Assembly: GCF_021502675.1 (NCBI RefSeq)
Contig: NZ_JAKFHA010000019.1
Location: 102,320 to 153,178, forward strand
Length of the DNA: 50,859 nt
From: Yinghuangia soli
Lineage (GTDB): Bacteria > Actinomycetota > Actinomycetes > Streptomycetales > Streptomycetaceae
Direction of reading: 5' to 3'
Below, piece after piece: positions 1 to 8,365 of this stretch (positions are counted from its first letter, which is position 1; each line of letters opens with the position of its first letter). The translations under genes and the position numbers were made by a program. The notes beneath the pieces were generated by a model. That model was not told the origin of the DNA. It searched no databases and saw only the letters and a list, made by a program, of their open reading frames with translations.

Positions 1-72
1 GGCCCGCCCCCCCCCGCCGCGGGGCGGGCCCCCCCCGGGGGGGGGGGGGGGCCCCCCCCCCCGCCCCCCCCA
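1..72. other. G/C homopolymer stretch at window edge
   Basis: The first ~72 bases are almost only long runs of C and G, unlike any other part of the window. No gene or hairpin with normal composition is visible. This looks like a contig end with poorly resolved homopolymers rather than a biological element (inference). Confidence 0.6.
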
Positions 73-131
73 CCCCTGGCACGACATCTCGTCCGACCCC
101 TATTTAGAACACGCACAAGAGGGGCCGTCAC

Positions 132-896
132 ATGAGCTGGTCCGGAATCCTCATCCTCGTCGGGACACTGCTGGGTGTCACCGGCTGCATCTACGTGGTG
201 CAACGCTTCGTCCCCCATCCGCTGCGCGAACAGCACAACGACGTCGCGGGGTTCATCTTCGCCGCGGTCGGCGTGCTGTACGCGGTGCTGCTGGCCTTCG
301 TGGTGATCGCGGTGTGGGAGAACCACGCCTCGGCGCGCGAGACCACCTTCAAGGAAGCCGACGAGCTGGCCGGCCTGTACTGGGTGTCCCGGGAGCTTCC
401 GCTGCCGCTGGGCGCCGAGTTGGAGAAGCAGACGCTCGAATATGCAAAAACGGTCATGCACAAGGAATGGCCGCTGATGGCCGAGCAGCACAGCAGCCCG
501 GAGGCCACCCAGCTGGTCTACAAGCTGCGCGCCGGGGTCATGGGCTACCAGCCCGGCGGCCCGCGCGAGGAGATGCTCGCCGAGCGCGCGGTGAGCCACC
601 TGGAGAACATGGCGTCCGCACGCCGCGAGCGGCTGAGCCAGGTGGACGAGGACGTGCCCTCGCTGCTGTGGTTCGCGCTGATCGCGGGTGCGGTGCTGAC
701 CGTGGGCTTCACGTTCCTGTTCGGCCTGTCCAACACGTTCACGCACACGCTGATGGTCCTGATGCTCACCGGCCTGGTGGTGGTGTCGCTGCTGGTGATC
801 AGGGAAATGGACTTCCCGTTCGACGGGGTGACGAAGGTCGAACCCACATCCTTCGAAGTGTTCCTGGACCGGCTGCCACCACCGCGCACGGTGTAG
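132..896 (+). CDS. DUF4239 integral membrane protein
   Basis: A 254-residue membrane protein with four predicted membrane segments (about residues 5-26, 39-62, 176-198, 204-223) and a soluble helical middle. The stretch HNDVAGFIFAAVGVLYAVLL in the second segment and the following helix ending in EWP are typical of the DUF4239 (bestrophin-like) family. The role of that family is unknown; it is presumed to act in the cytoplasmic membrane. The ATG is preceded by GAGGGG about 8 bases upstream. A T/A-rich TATTTA at 101-106 could be part of its promoter. No operon partner is evident; the next gene follows after about 130 bases. Confidence 0.85.
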   Translation: MSWSGILILVGTLLGVTGCIYVVQRFVPHPLREQHNDVAGFIFAAVGVLYAVLLAFVVIAVWENHASARETTFKEADELAGLYWVSRELPLPLGAELEKQTLEYAKTVMHKEWPLMAEQHSSPEATQLVYKLRAGVMGYQPGGPREEMLAERAVSHLENMASARRERLSQVDEDVPSLLWFALIAGAVLTVGFTFLFGLSNTFTHTLMVLMLTGLVVVSLLVIREMDFPFDGVTKVEPTSFEVFLDRLPPPRTV

Positions 897-1030
897 CCGG
901 TCCGCCAGGCGCACGACGGACAACTGTCCCGGGGCGTCCCAGGTCCGCCTGGGGCGCCCCCGCGTGCTTGAAATCTGACGTCCCGTCACCTACCTTCCGG
1001 GCAGGTTTGCGCAACCTTGAGGAGACGGGC

Positions 1031-1534
1031 ATGGCAAGGATCGAAATCCCGGAAGACGAGGGAATGGAAGTGATGGCGGCGCTGCAGCTCGCCCCGCACT
1101 TCGCCGAGGTGGCCATGAAGTACGAGGAGGCCGTCGCGGCGAGCCCCCTCGACCGCCGGCTGCACGAGCTCGTCCGCATGCGCATCGCGTACATCAACGA
1201 GTGCGCGGTGTGCCGCAACTGGCGCAACGAGGCCTGGGGCGTCAGCGAGGAGGACTACGCTGCGGTCCCCGACTTCGCCGGCAGCCCGCTGTTCTCCGAC
1301 ACGGAGAAGGTCGCCCTGGAGTACGCGGAGCGCTTCGCGGTGCACTCCGCGGGGATCGACGACGATCTGCTGGAGCGCCTCGGCAAGCACTTCGAGCCGG
1401 CCCAGATCGTGGACCTGACGCTCGTCCTGGGCAAGTACCTGGCGATGGGCAAGTTCATGCAGGTGCTCGGTCTCGACCAGTCGTGCAGCATCACCGCGCA
1501 CGCCAACGGGGACATGACCGTCACCCAGGTCTGA
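1031..1534 (+). CDS. Carboxymuconolactone decarboxylase family (AhpD-like) protein
   Basis: A 167-residue all-helical protein of the carboxymuconolactone decarboxylase/AhpD superfamily. The diagnostic core is the helix-turn segment LVRMRIAYINECAVCRNWR, with the redox-type CxxC pair at C58 and C61. In AhpD such a pair acts in peroxide reduction, but the usual nearby His is not obvious, so the substrate is unknown. The frame stays open far upstream (to 314), yet only the ATG at 1031 has a good ribosome site (GAGGAG at about 1018-1023) and starts where homology begins. The next gene downstream is a TetR regulator, 67 bases away on the same strand; a regulatory link is possible but unproven. Confidence 0.85.
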   Translation: MARIEIPEDEGMEVMAALQLAPHFAEVAMKYEEAVAASPLDRRLHELVRMRIAYINECAVCRNWRNEAWGVSEEDYAAVPDFAGSPLFSDTEKVALEYAERFAVHSAGIDDDLLERLGKHFEPAQIVDLTLVLGKYLAMGKFMQVLGLDQSCSITAHANGDMTVTQV

Positions 1535-1569
1535 CCCCGGCCGCGGCACGGCCGCGCGGGGCGGCTACG

Positions 1570-1594
1570 TAAACCACACCGTTCAGTTTATAGT
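1570..1594 (+). promoter_or_regulatory. Leaderless promoter overlapping a TAAAC/GTTTA inverted repeat (candidate TetR autoregulatory operator)
   Basis: TAAAC (1570-1574) and GTTTA (1586-1590) form an inverted repeat with an 11-base spacer. A good -10 hexamer TATAGT (1589-1594) overlaps its right arm and ends 7 bases before ATG at 1602, so the transcript probably starts at or next to the start codon. An operator covering the -10 box fits autorepression by the TetR protein (inference). Confidence 0.5.
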
Positions 1595-1601
1595 GGGGGG
1601 C

Positions 1602-2324
1602 ATGTCCCCCGCAGCGCGCCGTCCCGCGCACCCGGTCGGCGGCCCCGGGCACGAGGCCGTCGACGAGTTCGGCTTTCCCGTGCTCGCCGACCTGGCCGTA
1701 CCGGCCGGCAACTCGCAGCGCAAGCGCGACGCGATCATCGCGGCCGCGCTCGCGGTGTTCGCCGAGGAGGGCTACTCGGCGGCCTCGGTCGACGCGATCG
1801 CGGCCCGCGCGGGCGTCTCGAAGCCGACCATCTACAACCATTTCGGCAACAAGGAGCGCCTGTTCCTCGCGGTCGTCGCCGGCACGCTGCCGACCGCTTT
1901 CTCGCACCTGACCGGCCCGGTCGCCGAACTGCGCGAGTGCACCGACCTGCGCGAGGGCTTCCTGAAGCTGGGCCGCGCGATGGCCGAGGCGGTCACCGAC
2001 GACGAGGTCATGCGCCTGCGCCGCCTGGTGATCGGCGAGGTGGACCGCTTCCCGCAACTGGGCGACCTGTGGCTGCGGCTGGGCCCGGCCTGGTTCAACA
2101 CCGAGGTCGTCGCCGCGTTCGCCGACCTGGTCGAGCAAGGCCGCCTCCGCATGGACGACCTGGACGTGGCCGCCCGCCAACTGACCGCCCTGACCGTGGG
2201 CGTCCCGCAACTGCAGCGCACCTTCCGCCCCGACCTGGCAGTACCCGCCGAGGTACTGGCCCACCAGGTCGAATCCGGCGTGGACGTCTTCCTGGCCGCG
2301 TACGGGGTCCCTCCGGCAACGTGA
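1602..2324 (+). CDS. TetR/AcrR family transcriptional regulator
   Basis: A one-component DNA-binding regulator of 240 residues. After an unusually long N-terminal arm of about 40 residues comes the TetR helix-turn-helix, with the segments AIIAAALAVFAEEGYSAASV and AGVSKPTIYNHFGNKERLF. The ligand-binding C-terminal domain resembles AefR/TetR_C members, including the LRRLVIGEVDRFPQLG segment common in that group. ATG 1602 is chosen because a -10 box sits 7 bases upstream; an in-frame GTG at 1593 lies inside that box and is unlikely. The target is probably its own promoter and perhaps a neighbour; the inducer is unknown. Confidence 0.85.
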   Translation: MSPAARRPAHPVGGPGHEAVDEFGFPVLADLAVPAGNSQRKRDAIIAAALAVFAEEGYSAASVDAIAARAGVSKPTIYNHFGNKERLFLAVVAGTLPTAFSHLTGPVAELRECTDLREGFLKLGRAMAEAVTDDEVMRLRRLVIGEVDRFPQLGDLWLRLGPAWFNTEVVAAFADLVEQGRLRMDDLDVAARQLTALTVGVPQLQRTFRPDLAVPAEVLAHQVESGVDVFLAAYGVPPAT

Positions 2325-2440
2325 GCACGGGCCAGAGGGGATAGCCGGTCCGCCGCAGCACGCCGCTCCGCTGCCGTCGGGCACCCGCTGACCTGCGCGT
2401 GGGCTCGGGCACGAGCCCAGGGCAACCGGCACACCGACCG

Positions 2441-2942
2441 CGACGCGTGCCCACCGCAGAGCACCCGCCGCCTTCCACCCGCCCGGCGGAGACAGTCCGT
2501 TCGCCGCTGCGCTGCCGCCCGGTGCCCAGACTCCGCAAGAGCCCAGGGGGCCGGCGTGCCGACTGCGACGGGCCGTCGGCACCGCACCCCTGCCGCCGCG
2601 AGGCGTCGGGCGCGTTCCCGCGCTGATTGCGCGTCACCCTGTCGGGCGATTGCGCCTGCGCCTCGGCGTGCCGACTGCGACGCGTGCCCACCGCAGGGCA
2701 CCCGCCGCCCTCCACCCGCCCGGCGGAGACGGCCGGTCCGCTGCCACACCCACTGCCGCCCGGTGCCACGAGCGCGACGCCCACGCCCGTCCTTCCACAG
2801 CCTCGGCGCCCCGACTCCGCAAGAGCCCAGGGCGACCGGCGTGCCGACTGCGACGGCACCCCTGCCGCCGCGTGGCGTCGGGGGCGTTCCCCCTGATTGC
2901 GCGTCACCCTGTCGGGCGATTGCGCCTGCGCCTCGGCGTGCC
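2441..2942. repeat. Intergenic imperfect direct duplication (copies 2441-2672 and 2678-2942)
   Basis: The ~700-base gap between the TetR gene and mprF holds no credible gene. It is filled by two imperfect direct copies of a ~230-265-base GC-rich unit. Both begin with CGACGCGTGCCCACCGCAG (2441, 2678) and share a CACCCGCCGCC(T/C)TCCACCCG block. Both end with an ~86-base block (2586-2672 and 2858-2942) whose last 50 bases are identical. The open frames here are products of the repeat and lack ribosome sites. The middles of the units differ in length and sequence. Confidence 0.8.
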
Positions 2943-3023
2943 GGAGCATCACGCCCCTCCTAGAGTCGATTTGCCCCAATAGTCGGTTCCTATCGCGGCG
3001 TGGGCGCAGGGAGGCGGACGCTG

Positions 3024-5897
3024 GTGGCCACGGACGAGGGAGCGCAGGACGGCGACGCCGCAAAGGCAGGCGGGCAAGCGCCGGGTGCGTCGCGGGAGCA
3101 GTCCGCGGCGCCGCGGCCGGCCGATGCCCCGGCCGCGGAACAGGCCGCGCACTCGAGCGACGCCGAGGGCCAAGGCGCTACGCCGAAGCGGTCCGCGGCA
3201 CAGCCCCCGCCCGCCGCGCATGCCGCTCCCGATGGCACGCCGCCGGACCACTCCGCGAAGCAGCCGCCTCCGACTGCGCCGCGCAAATCGCAGGGGTCGG
3301 CGCGCGCGTCTGGTGGTTCTTCCGGTGGGCAGGCGTCACAGGCCGAGCACTCCGTCCCGCCGCCGCCGGAGGCGCCCGTTGCGCCGGGGCGGTTGCGGCA
3401 AGTCGGGGCGCGCTTCCTGCGCTTCTTCTCGTTGGCGAAGCGGGCGCGGCTCACGCTCGTGCTGCTCGCCGTGCTCTGGGTGGTGGCGATTGCCACCGGG
3501 TCGGTGGGCGGCGGGCCGAGTGCCTCGTTGATGGAGAAGGTCGGCGGCGGCCCCGCGCAGCTCGTGCAAGGCCGTTGGTGGACCCCCCTCAGTTCCGGGC
3601 TCTGGGCGGAGCACCTCGCGCCGTTCGTGACCGCGACCGTCCTGATCCTGGCCATCATGGTCCCCGCGGAGCGGTACTTCGGATGGCGCAAGACCGCGGT
3701 GCTGCTGATCGGCTGCCAGATCGCCGGCTCGCTGCTCGGCTCCGCGGTGGTGGCGATCGGCGCCGCGCTGCGCGAGGACTGGCTGCAGGGCCTCTACGAG
3801 TACGTCCCGGCCGTCGGGCCGCTCACCGGCGTGATGGGCGTGGCGCTCGCGCTGACCGCGTTCCTGTCCACCCTGTGGCGGCGGCGCTGGCGGCTGCTGA
3901 TCCTCGTCGCGCTGCTGCTGTTCGCGCTCTACAGCGGCAACACGCAGGACATCATGCGCCTGATGGGCGGCCTGGCCGGCCTGGTGGCCGGCGAGTGGAT
4001 GTACCGGCGTACCGGCGCGGTCCGCCTCAAGACTCCCCCGTCCCACTCCGAGACCCGGGTGCTGATCGCGCTGCTGGTCGCGACGTCCGCGCTCGGTCCG
4101 GCGATCGCGCGGATCACCGAGCCGTACGGCCCGCTGGCGATCTACGCCGACCTGTTCGTCGGCGAGGGCCCGGACGCGTTCACGATCCAGGAGTCCTGCG
4201 AGGGGGTGAGCCGCACTGCGAGCCCGTGCCTGGAGGCGCGGGTGGAGCACCTGCTGGCCGGCAGCCCGTCCGTGGTGCTGCTGTACGTCGTGTCGATCCT
4301 GCTGGTCATCGTGGCGAGCGGGCTGCGCCGGGGCCGCCGGATGGCGTGGTGGTCGGCGGTGCTGCTGGAGATCGGCATCGTCGTGGTCACGGTCCGGTAC
4401 ATGACCTACGTCCTGGACGTGATCCACGACGATCCGACCGACGACGGCTCCACCCGCGGCCTGATCATCCGCTACTCGGTCGCGGTCATCGCCATCCCGG
4501 TGGCGGTGCTGGTGATGCTGCTGCTCACCCGCAAGTACTTCGCGCTGCGCACGCCCAAGTGGACGGCGTGGAAGCTGCTCGCGGTGGTGGCCGGCACGTT
4601 CGTCATCGTCGGCGCGATCTACATCAAGTTCGGCTACCAGGTGCGCGACCAGTTCGATCCGGTGCCGGACTTCGACCAGGTCGCCGCGGACTTCCCCAAG
4701 CGCCTGGTGCCGCCGATCTACCTGGCGCTGTTCGAAGTGCCGGACGCCGAATTCATCCCGGTCGGCGGCACCGCCAAGGTGCTGTTCGTCCTGGCCGGGC
4801 CGGCGTTCTGGCTGGTCGCGCTGGGCGGCCTGTGGTTCATGCTGTGGCGGGCCATCGAGCACCGCAAGAGCGGGGCGGCGGCGAAGGCCCGCGACATCCT
4901 GACGCAGTACGGCGGTTCGACGCTGTCGTACATGACGACCTGGCCCGGCAACACCTACTGGCTGTCCGAGGACGGCAAGACCGGGGTGGCCTACCGGGTG
5001 ATCGGCAACGTCGCGGTGACCACCGGCGACCCCTTCGGCGAGTCGTCCGAACGCGCGGCCGCGGTGGGCGGGTTCGCCGCGTTCTGCGACCGGCAGGGCT
5101 GGACGCCGTGCTTCTACAGCGTCACCGAGGAAGGCCGCGAGGCCGCCGAGCGGCTCGGCTGGAAGACGCTGCAGGTCGCCGAGGACACCGTGGTGCCGCT
5201 GCCCGATCTGGAGTTCAAGGGCAAGAAGTGGCAGGACGTCCGGACCGCGCTCAACAAGGCCGGCAAGGCCGGGCTGACCGCGCAGTGGTGGGCCTTCCCG
5301 GAGGCGCCGCTGACCGTGCAGGAGCAGGTCCGGGAGATCTCCGAGGAGTGGGTGGCCGACAAGGGCCTGCCCGAGATGGGCTTCACGCTCGGCGGCCTGG
5401 ACGAGCTCGACGACCCGCGGGTGCGCTGCCTGGTCGCGGTCGACGAGGAAGGCCGGGTGCACGGCATCACCAGCTGGATGCCGAGCTATCTGGACGGCGA
5501 ACCGATCGGCTGGACGCTCGACTTCATGCGCCGCGGCGACACCGAGTTCAAGGGCATCATGGAGTTCCTGATCGCCTCGGCGGCGCTGGGCTTCAAGGAG
5601 GAGGGCGCGCAGTTCCTGAGCCTGTCGGGCGCGCCGCTGGCGCGCATCGACCGCGGGGAACAGCCGGAGCGCCTGCAGGGCGTACTGGACGTGGCGGGCC
5701 GTGCGCTCGAACCGGTGTACGGCTTCCGCTCACTGCTCGCGTTCAAGGCGAAGTTCCAGCCGCAGTACCAGCCGCTGTACATGACGTATCCGGACCCGGC
5801 CGCGCTGCCGTCCATCGCGAACGCGATCGGCCGGGCCTATCTCCCGCACACCTCCGCGGCGCAGATGCTGCGCCTGAGCCGCAAGCTGGTCGGCTAG
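3024..5897 (+). CDS. mprF: MprF-like bifunctional lysyl-phosphatidylglycerol synthase/flippase
   Basis: A 957-residue membrane enzyme expected to transfer lysine (or another amino acid) from aminoacyl-tRNA to phosphatidylglycerol, lowering envelope negative charge. The first ~130 residues are a disordered Ala/Pro/Ser-rich cytoplasmic arm. About twelve membrane segments follow (residues ~140-600); the first six resemble a rhomboid-type fold without an obvious Ser/His pair. The C-terminal ~330 residues are the DUF2156 GNAT-like transferase domain, with TLSYMTTWPGNTYW at its start and WTLDFMRRGD later. GTG 3024 is preferred over GTG 3000 because AGGGAGG lies 9 bases upstream. The stop overlaps the stop of the convergent gene. 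Amino-acid specificity cannot be read from the sequence. Confidence 0.85.
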   Translation: MATDEGAQDGDAAKAGGQAPGASREQSAAPRPADAPAAEQAAHSSDAEGQGATPKRSAAQPPPAAHAAPDGTPPDHSAKQPPPTAPRKSQGSARASGGSSGGQASQAEHSVPPPPEAPVAPGRLRQVGARFLRFFSLAKRARLTLVLLAVLWVVAIATGSVGGGPSASLMEKVGGGPAQLVQGRWWTPLSSGLWAEHLAPFVTATVLILAIMVPAERYFGWRKTAVLLIGCQIAGSLLGSAVVAIGAALREDWLQGLYEYVPAVGPLTGVMGVALALTAFLSTLWRRRWRLLILVALLLFALYSGNTQDIMRLMGGLAGLVAGEWMYRRTGAVRLKTPPSHSETRVLIALLVATSALGPAIARITEPYGPLAIYADLFVGEGPDAFTIQESCEGVSRTASPCLEARVEHLLAGSPSVVLLYVVSILLVIVASGLRRGRRMAWWSAVLLEIGIVVVTVRYMTYVLDVIHDDPTDDGSTRGLIIRYSVAVIAIPVAVLVMLLLTRKYFALRTPKWTAWKLLAVVAGTFVIVGAIYIKFGYQVRDQFDPVPDFDQVAADFPKRLVPPIYLALFEVPDAEFIPVGGTAKVLFVLAGPAFWLVALGGLWFMLWRAIEHRKSGAAAKARDILTQYGGSTLSYMTTWPGNTYWLSEDGKTGVAYRVIGNVAVTTGDPFGESSERAAAVGGFAAFCDRQGWTPCFYSVTEEGREAAERLGWKTLQVAEDTVVPLPDLEFKGKKWQDVRTALNKAGKAGLTAQWWAFPEAPLTVQEQVREISEEWVADKGLPEMGFTLGGLDELDDPRVRCLVAVDEEGRVHGITSWMPSYLDGEPIGWTLDFMRRGDTEFKGIMEFLIASAALGFKEEGAQFLSLSGAPLARIDRGEQPERLQGVLDVAGRALEPVYGFRSLLAFKAKFQPQYQPLYMTYPDPAALPSIANAIGRAYLPHTSAAQMLRLSRKLVG

Positions 5898-6685
5898 TGC
5901 GGGCCGCCGGAGGCACCGGTGCCACTGGAAGCGCCGGGTCCGGGTCCGGGCGCGGACCCGGGCGGAGTGCGGCGCGGGGTGCGGCGCTCGGCCGCGGGCG
6001 TGCCGGCGATGGCGTTCTTCATGCGTTCGCTGCGCCGCCGGCGGCGTTCGCGGGCGCGGCGCTCGGCGCGCGCCCGTTTGGCGCTGCCCGGCTTGTAGAA
6101 CCAGCGGAACCACGGCGATCCGGCGTGCCCGAGGCGCAGCACGCCGAACAGCGCCAGGAACGGGATGACCACGCCCGCGACGCCCAGGAAGTAGCGTCCT
6201 TTCAGGACCGCGACGAGCGCCAGGCACAGGTTGAGGCAGATCGAGGCGGCCCAGAAGATCCGGCTCTCGCCCTGTTGGGCGGCGAACGGGTTGGACGCGG
6301 CGAGCAGGAGCAGCCCGGTGCCGGCCGCGTAGACGACGGCGTCCACGGACTTGCGGCCTTCCTCGGCCCAGTAGACGTCGTCCAGGTGCAGCCACAGGGC
6401 GAACTCGTCCAGGGTGAGCGCCGCACCGACGGCGAAGACGCAGGCGAGCACGATCCGCCAGGTGCCGTCCGGGACGAGTGTGAATTCCAGCGCGGACGCG
6501 ATGAGCATGAGAAAGATGCCCGGCACCAGGTGGTGCACGTGCACGCTGCCCACCGCCACGTTGCGGAACGGACCGCGGCCGGAGCGGATGAGCAGGACGA
6601 TGCCGCGGGTGATGCCGAAGGTCGCGACGAACGTGCCCAGCATCCACAGCAGAGTGACGCGCCCGTCCGCTGTGACGATGTCCAC
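5894..6685 (-). CDS. Integral membrane protein with HVHH motif
   Basis: A 263-residue protein with about six membrane helices and a strongly basic Arg/Ala tail followed by a Gly/Pro end. Two conserved-looking histidine/acidic clusters stand out: GSVHVHHLVPG after the first helix, and LDEFALWLHLDDVYW further on. These could bind metal, but I cannot name a characterised function; similar proteins are annotated only as membrane proteins in actinomycetes. The start is GTG, with GAGGAGG about 5 bases upstream; frames extending further upstream lack a ribosome site. Its TAG stop interlocks with that of mprF through the palindrome CTAG (5894-5897), so the two genes are strictly convergent. Confidence 0.75.
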   Translation of the reverse strand: MDIVTADGRVTLLWMLGTFVATFGITRGIVLLIRSGRGPFRNVAVGSVHVHHLVPGIFLMLIASALEFTLVPDGTWRIVLACVFAVGAALTLDEFALWLHLDDVYWAEEGRKSVDAVVYAAGTGLLLLAASNPFAAQQGESRIFWAASICLNLCLALVAVLKGRYFLGVAGVVIPFLALFGVLRLGHAGSPWFRWFYKPGSAKRARAERRARERRRRRSERMKNAIAGTPAAERRTPRRTPPGSAPGPGPGASSGTGASGGPH

Positions 6686-6825
6686 GCGGCCTCCTCGCTC
6701 GGGTTGCAGTATGGCGACCTGCTCTGTGATTCGACCGCGAATAACCCGAATTCGGGCGATTTCCTGCCCCCGGATGCCGCGGCCTACCGCCGCCCGCGGC
6801 ACTGCCGAGCGGTGGTGGCAAGCGC

Positions 6826-8133
6826 GTGAACCCCTTGGACTGGCAGCTGTACGACGGCCCCTTGCAGGTGGTCCTCCTCGTCCTCGGCTGGCTCGCGCTC
6901 GCGGTGCTGCTGGCGCGCCTGGACCGGCGCTGGTGGCTCGTGTGGGTGCCTGCCATGGCACTGCTGTCGATCGGTGCGGCCCTGCTGATCGGGGTGATCG
7001 TCGACGACTGGTGGAAGCCGTTCCCCGATCCGCTTCCCCGCCGGATCCTCGAGTGGATCGCGGTGGCGGTCTTCGCCTTCGCGCTGGCCGGGGCGCGGAT
7101 GAAGTCGCTCACTTGGCCGCGGCGCGCGGTGGCGGTCGTCCTGGCGCTGCTGGTGCTGGCCATGAGTGCGAGTCAGATCAACGCGTACTACCACCAGTAC
7201 CCGACGCTGCGGGCCGCGCTGGGGCCGTGGATCGGCTCTTCGGACGACTTCGACAAGGCCAGGGGCGGCCACCGCCAGACCGTGGCGGCCCCGGAGGGCG
7301 GCTGGCTGAGCCAGGTGTGGCAGCCGCCCGCGAGCATGCCGAAGAACGGAACGCTCTCGGAGGTCCCCATCCCCGGGACCGCTTCCAAGTTCAAGGCCCG
7401 GAACGGCTGGGTCTACCTGCCGCCCGCCTACCTGGCCACGCCGCGCGCCGAACTCCCGGTGCTGATCCTGCTGGCCGGCCAGCCCGGCACCCCGCGCGAC
7501 TGGATCGACGCGGGCCAAGTGGTCGGCATGATGGATGACTTCGCGGCCGCGCACGGGGGCCTCGCCCCGATCGTGGTGATGCCCGACGACCTGGGCTCGA
7601 CGTTCGCCAACCCGCTGTGCATGGACTCCAAGCTCGGCAACGCCGAGACGTACCTGACCAAGGACGTGCCGGACTGGATCCGCGCGAACCTCCAGGTGGC
7701 GCCCGCACCGCGCGGCTGGGCCATTGCGGGCCTCTCGCACGGCGGCACGTGCTCGCTGCAGCTGTCGGTCCGCAAGCCGGACCTGTTCCACGCGTTCATC
7801 GACATCTCGGGGCAGGACGAGCCGACGCTGGGCACCCGGGAGGAGACGGTCGACAAGGCATTCGGCGGCGATGCCGCGGCGTTCACGAAGGTCAACCCGC
7901 TCGACATCATGCAGACCCAGCAGTTCCCGCAGCTCGCCGGCGTATTCGCCGTGGGCTCCGGCGACGGCGAGTACGGCCCGCAGCAACAGAAGGCCTTCGC
8001 CGCAGCCAAGGCGGCCGGCATGGACGTGATCTACCAGGAATACCCCGGCGGCCACTCCTGGCAGGTCTGGCGCCCGGCTTTGCAGCAGAACTTGCCGTGG
8101 CTGGCCCAGCATGTGGGTTTGGTGGGCCCATAG
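6826..8133 (+). CDS. Membrane-anchored esterase D/antigen 85-type alpha/beta hydrolase
   Basis: A 435-residue protein: four N-terminal membrane helices (residues ~10-125), then an exported alpha/beta hydrolase domain of the esterase D / antigen 85 group. The nucleophile elbow GLSHGG and the catalytic His in YPGGHSWQVW are visible. The acid is probably in the GSGDGEYG segment. Relatives hydrolyse acyl esters or transfer acyl groups at the cell surface; the substrate here is unknown. The start is GTG with no strong ribosome site. It is divergent from the HVHH membrane protein (gap ~140 bases) and is followed by a perfect hairpin terminator. Confidence 0.85.
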   Translation: MNPLDWQLYDGPLQVVLLVLGWLALAVLLARLDRRWWLVWVPAMALLSIGAALLIGVIVDDWWKPFPDPLPRRILEWIAVAVFAFALAGARMKSLTWPRRAVAVVLALLVLAMSASQINAYYHQYPTLRAALGPWIGSSDDFDKARGGHRQTVAAPEGGWLSQVWQPPASMPKNGTLSEVPIPGTASKFKARNGWVYLPPAYLATPRAELPVLILLAGQPGTPRDWIDAGQVVGMMDDFAAAHGGLAPIVVMPDDLGSTFANPLCMDSKLGNAETYLTKDVPDWIRANLQVAPAPRGWAIAGLSHGGTCSLQLSVRKPDLFHAFIDISGQDEPTLGTREETVDKAFGGDAAAFTKVNPLDIMQTQQFPQLAGVFAVGSGDGEYGPQQQKAFAAAKAAGMDVIYQEYPGGHSWQVWRPALQQNLPWLAQHVGLVGP

Positions 8134-8273
8134 CGGAGTCCATGACCGCCGGGCTCCTGCCCCACTCCGCCCCCCTGCTTGGCCCCGGGTCCCCCCGCCC
8201 CCACCGGGCTGTGCCCGGCGGGATCCGCACTCGTCCGTCCACCCCCGTCCGTTCCTGCCCTATCCCTTGCCTT

Positions 8274-8301
8274 GCGTCCCCGCCCGGCAGGGCGGGGACG
8301 C
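8274..8301. terminator. Bidirectional hairpin terminator between convergent genes
   Basis: GCGTCCCCGCCC (8274-8285) pairs perfectly with GGGCGGGGACGC (8290-8301) around a GGCA loop. It lies between the end of the esterase gene and the end of the convergent terpene-synthase-like gene. There is no U tract, as is usual in this group. The rest of the 230-base gap shows nothing else. Confidence 0.7.
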
Positions 8302-8365
8302 GCCCAGGGGGCCGGGTGGCTTCGGGTCGGTCTTGGGGTGGTCGGTCTTCCGGCCCCTGCGGGGG

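Noticed and set aside
2325-3000. Small coding genes in the gap before mprF
   Set aside because: Open frames such as those beginning RVTLSGDCACASACR repeat because the DNA is duplicated; they have no ribosome sites and Arg/Pro-rich composition typical of frame shadows.
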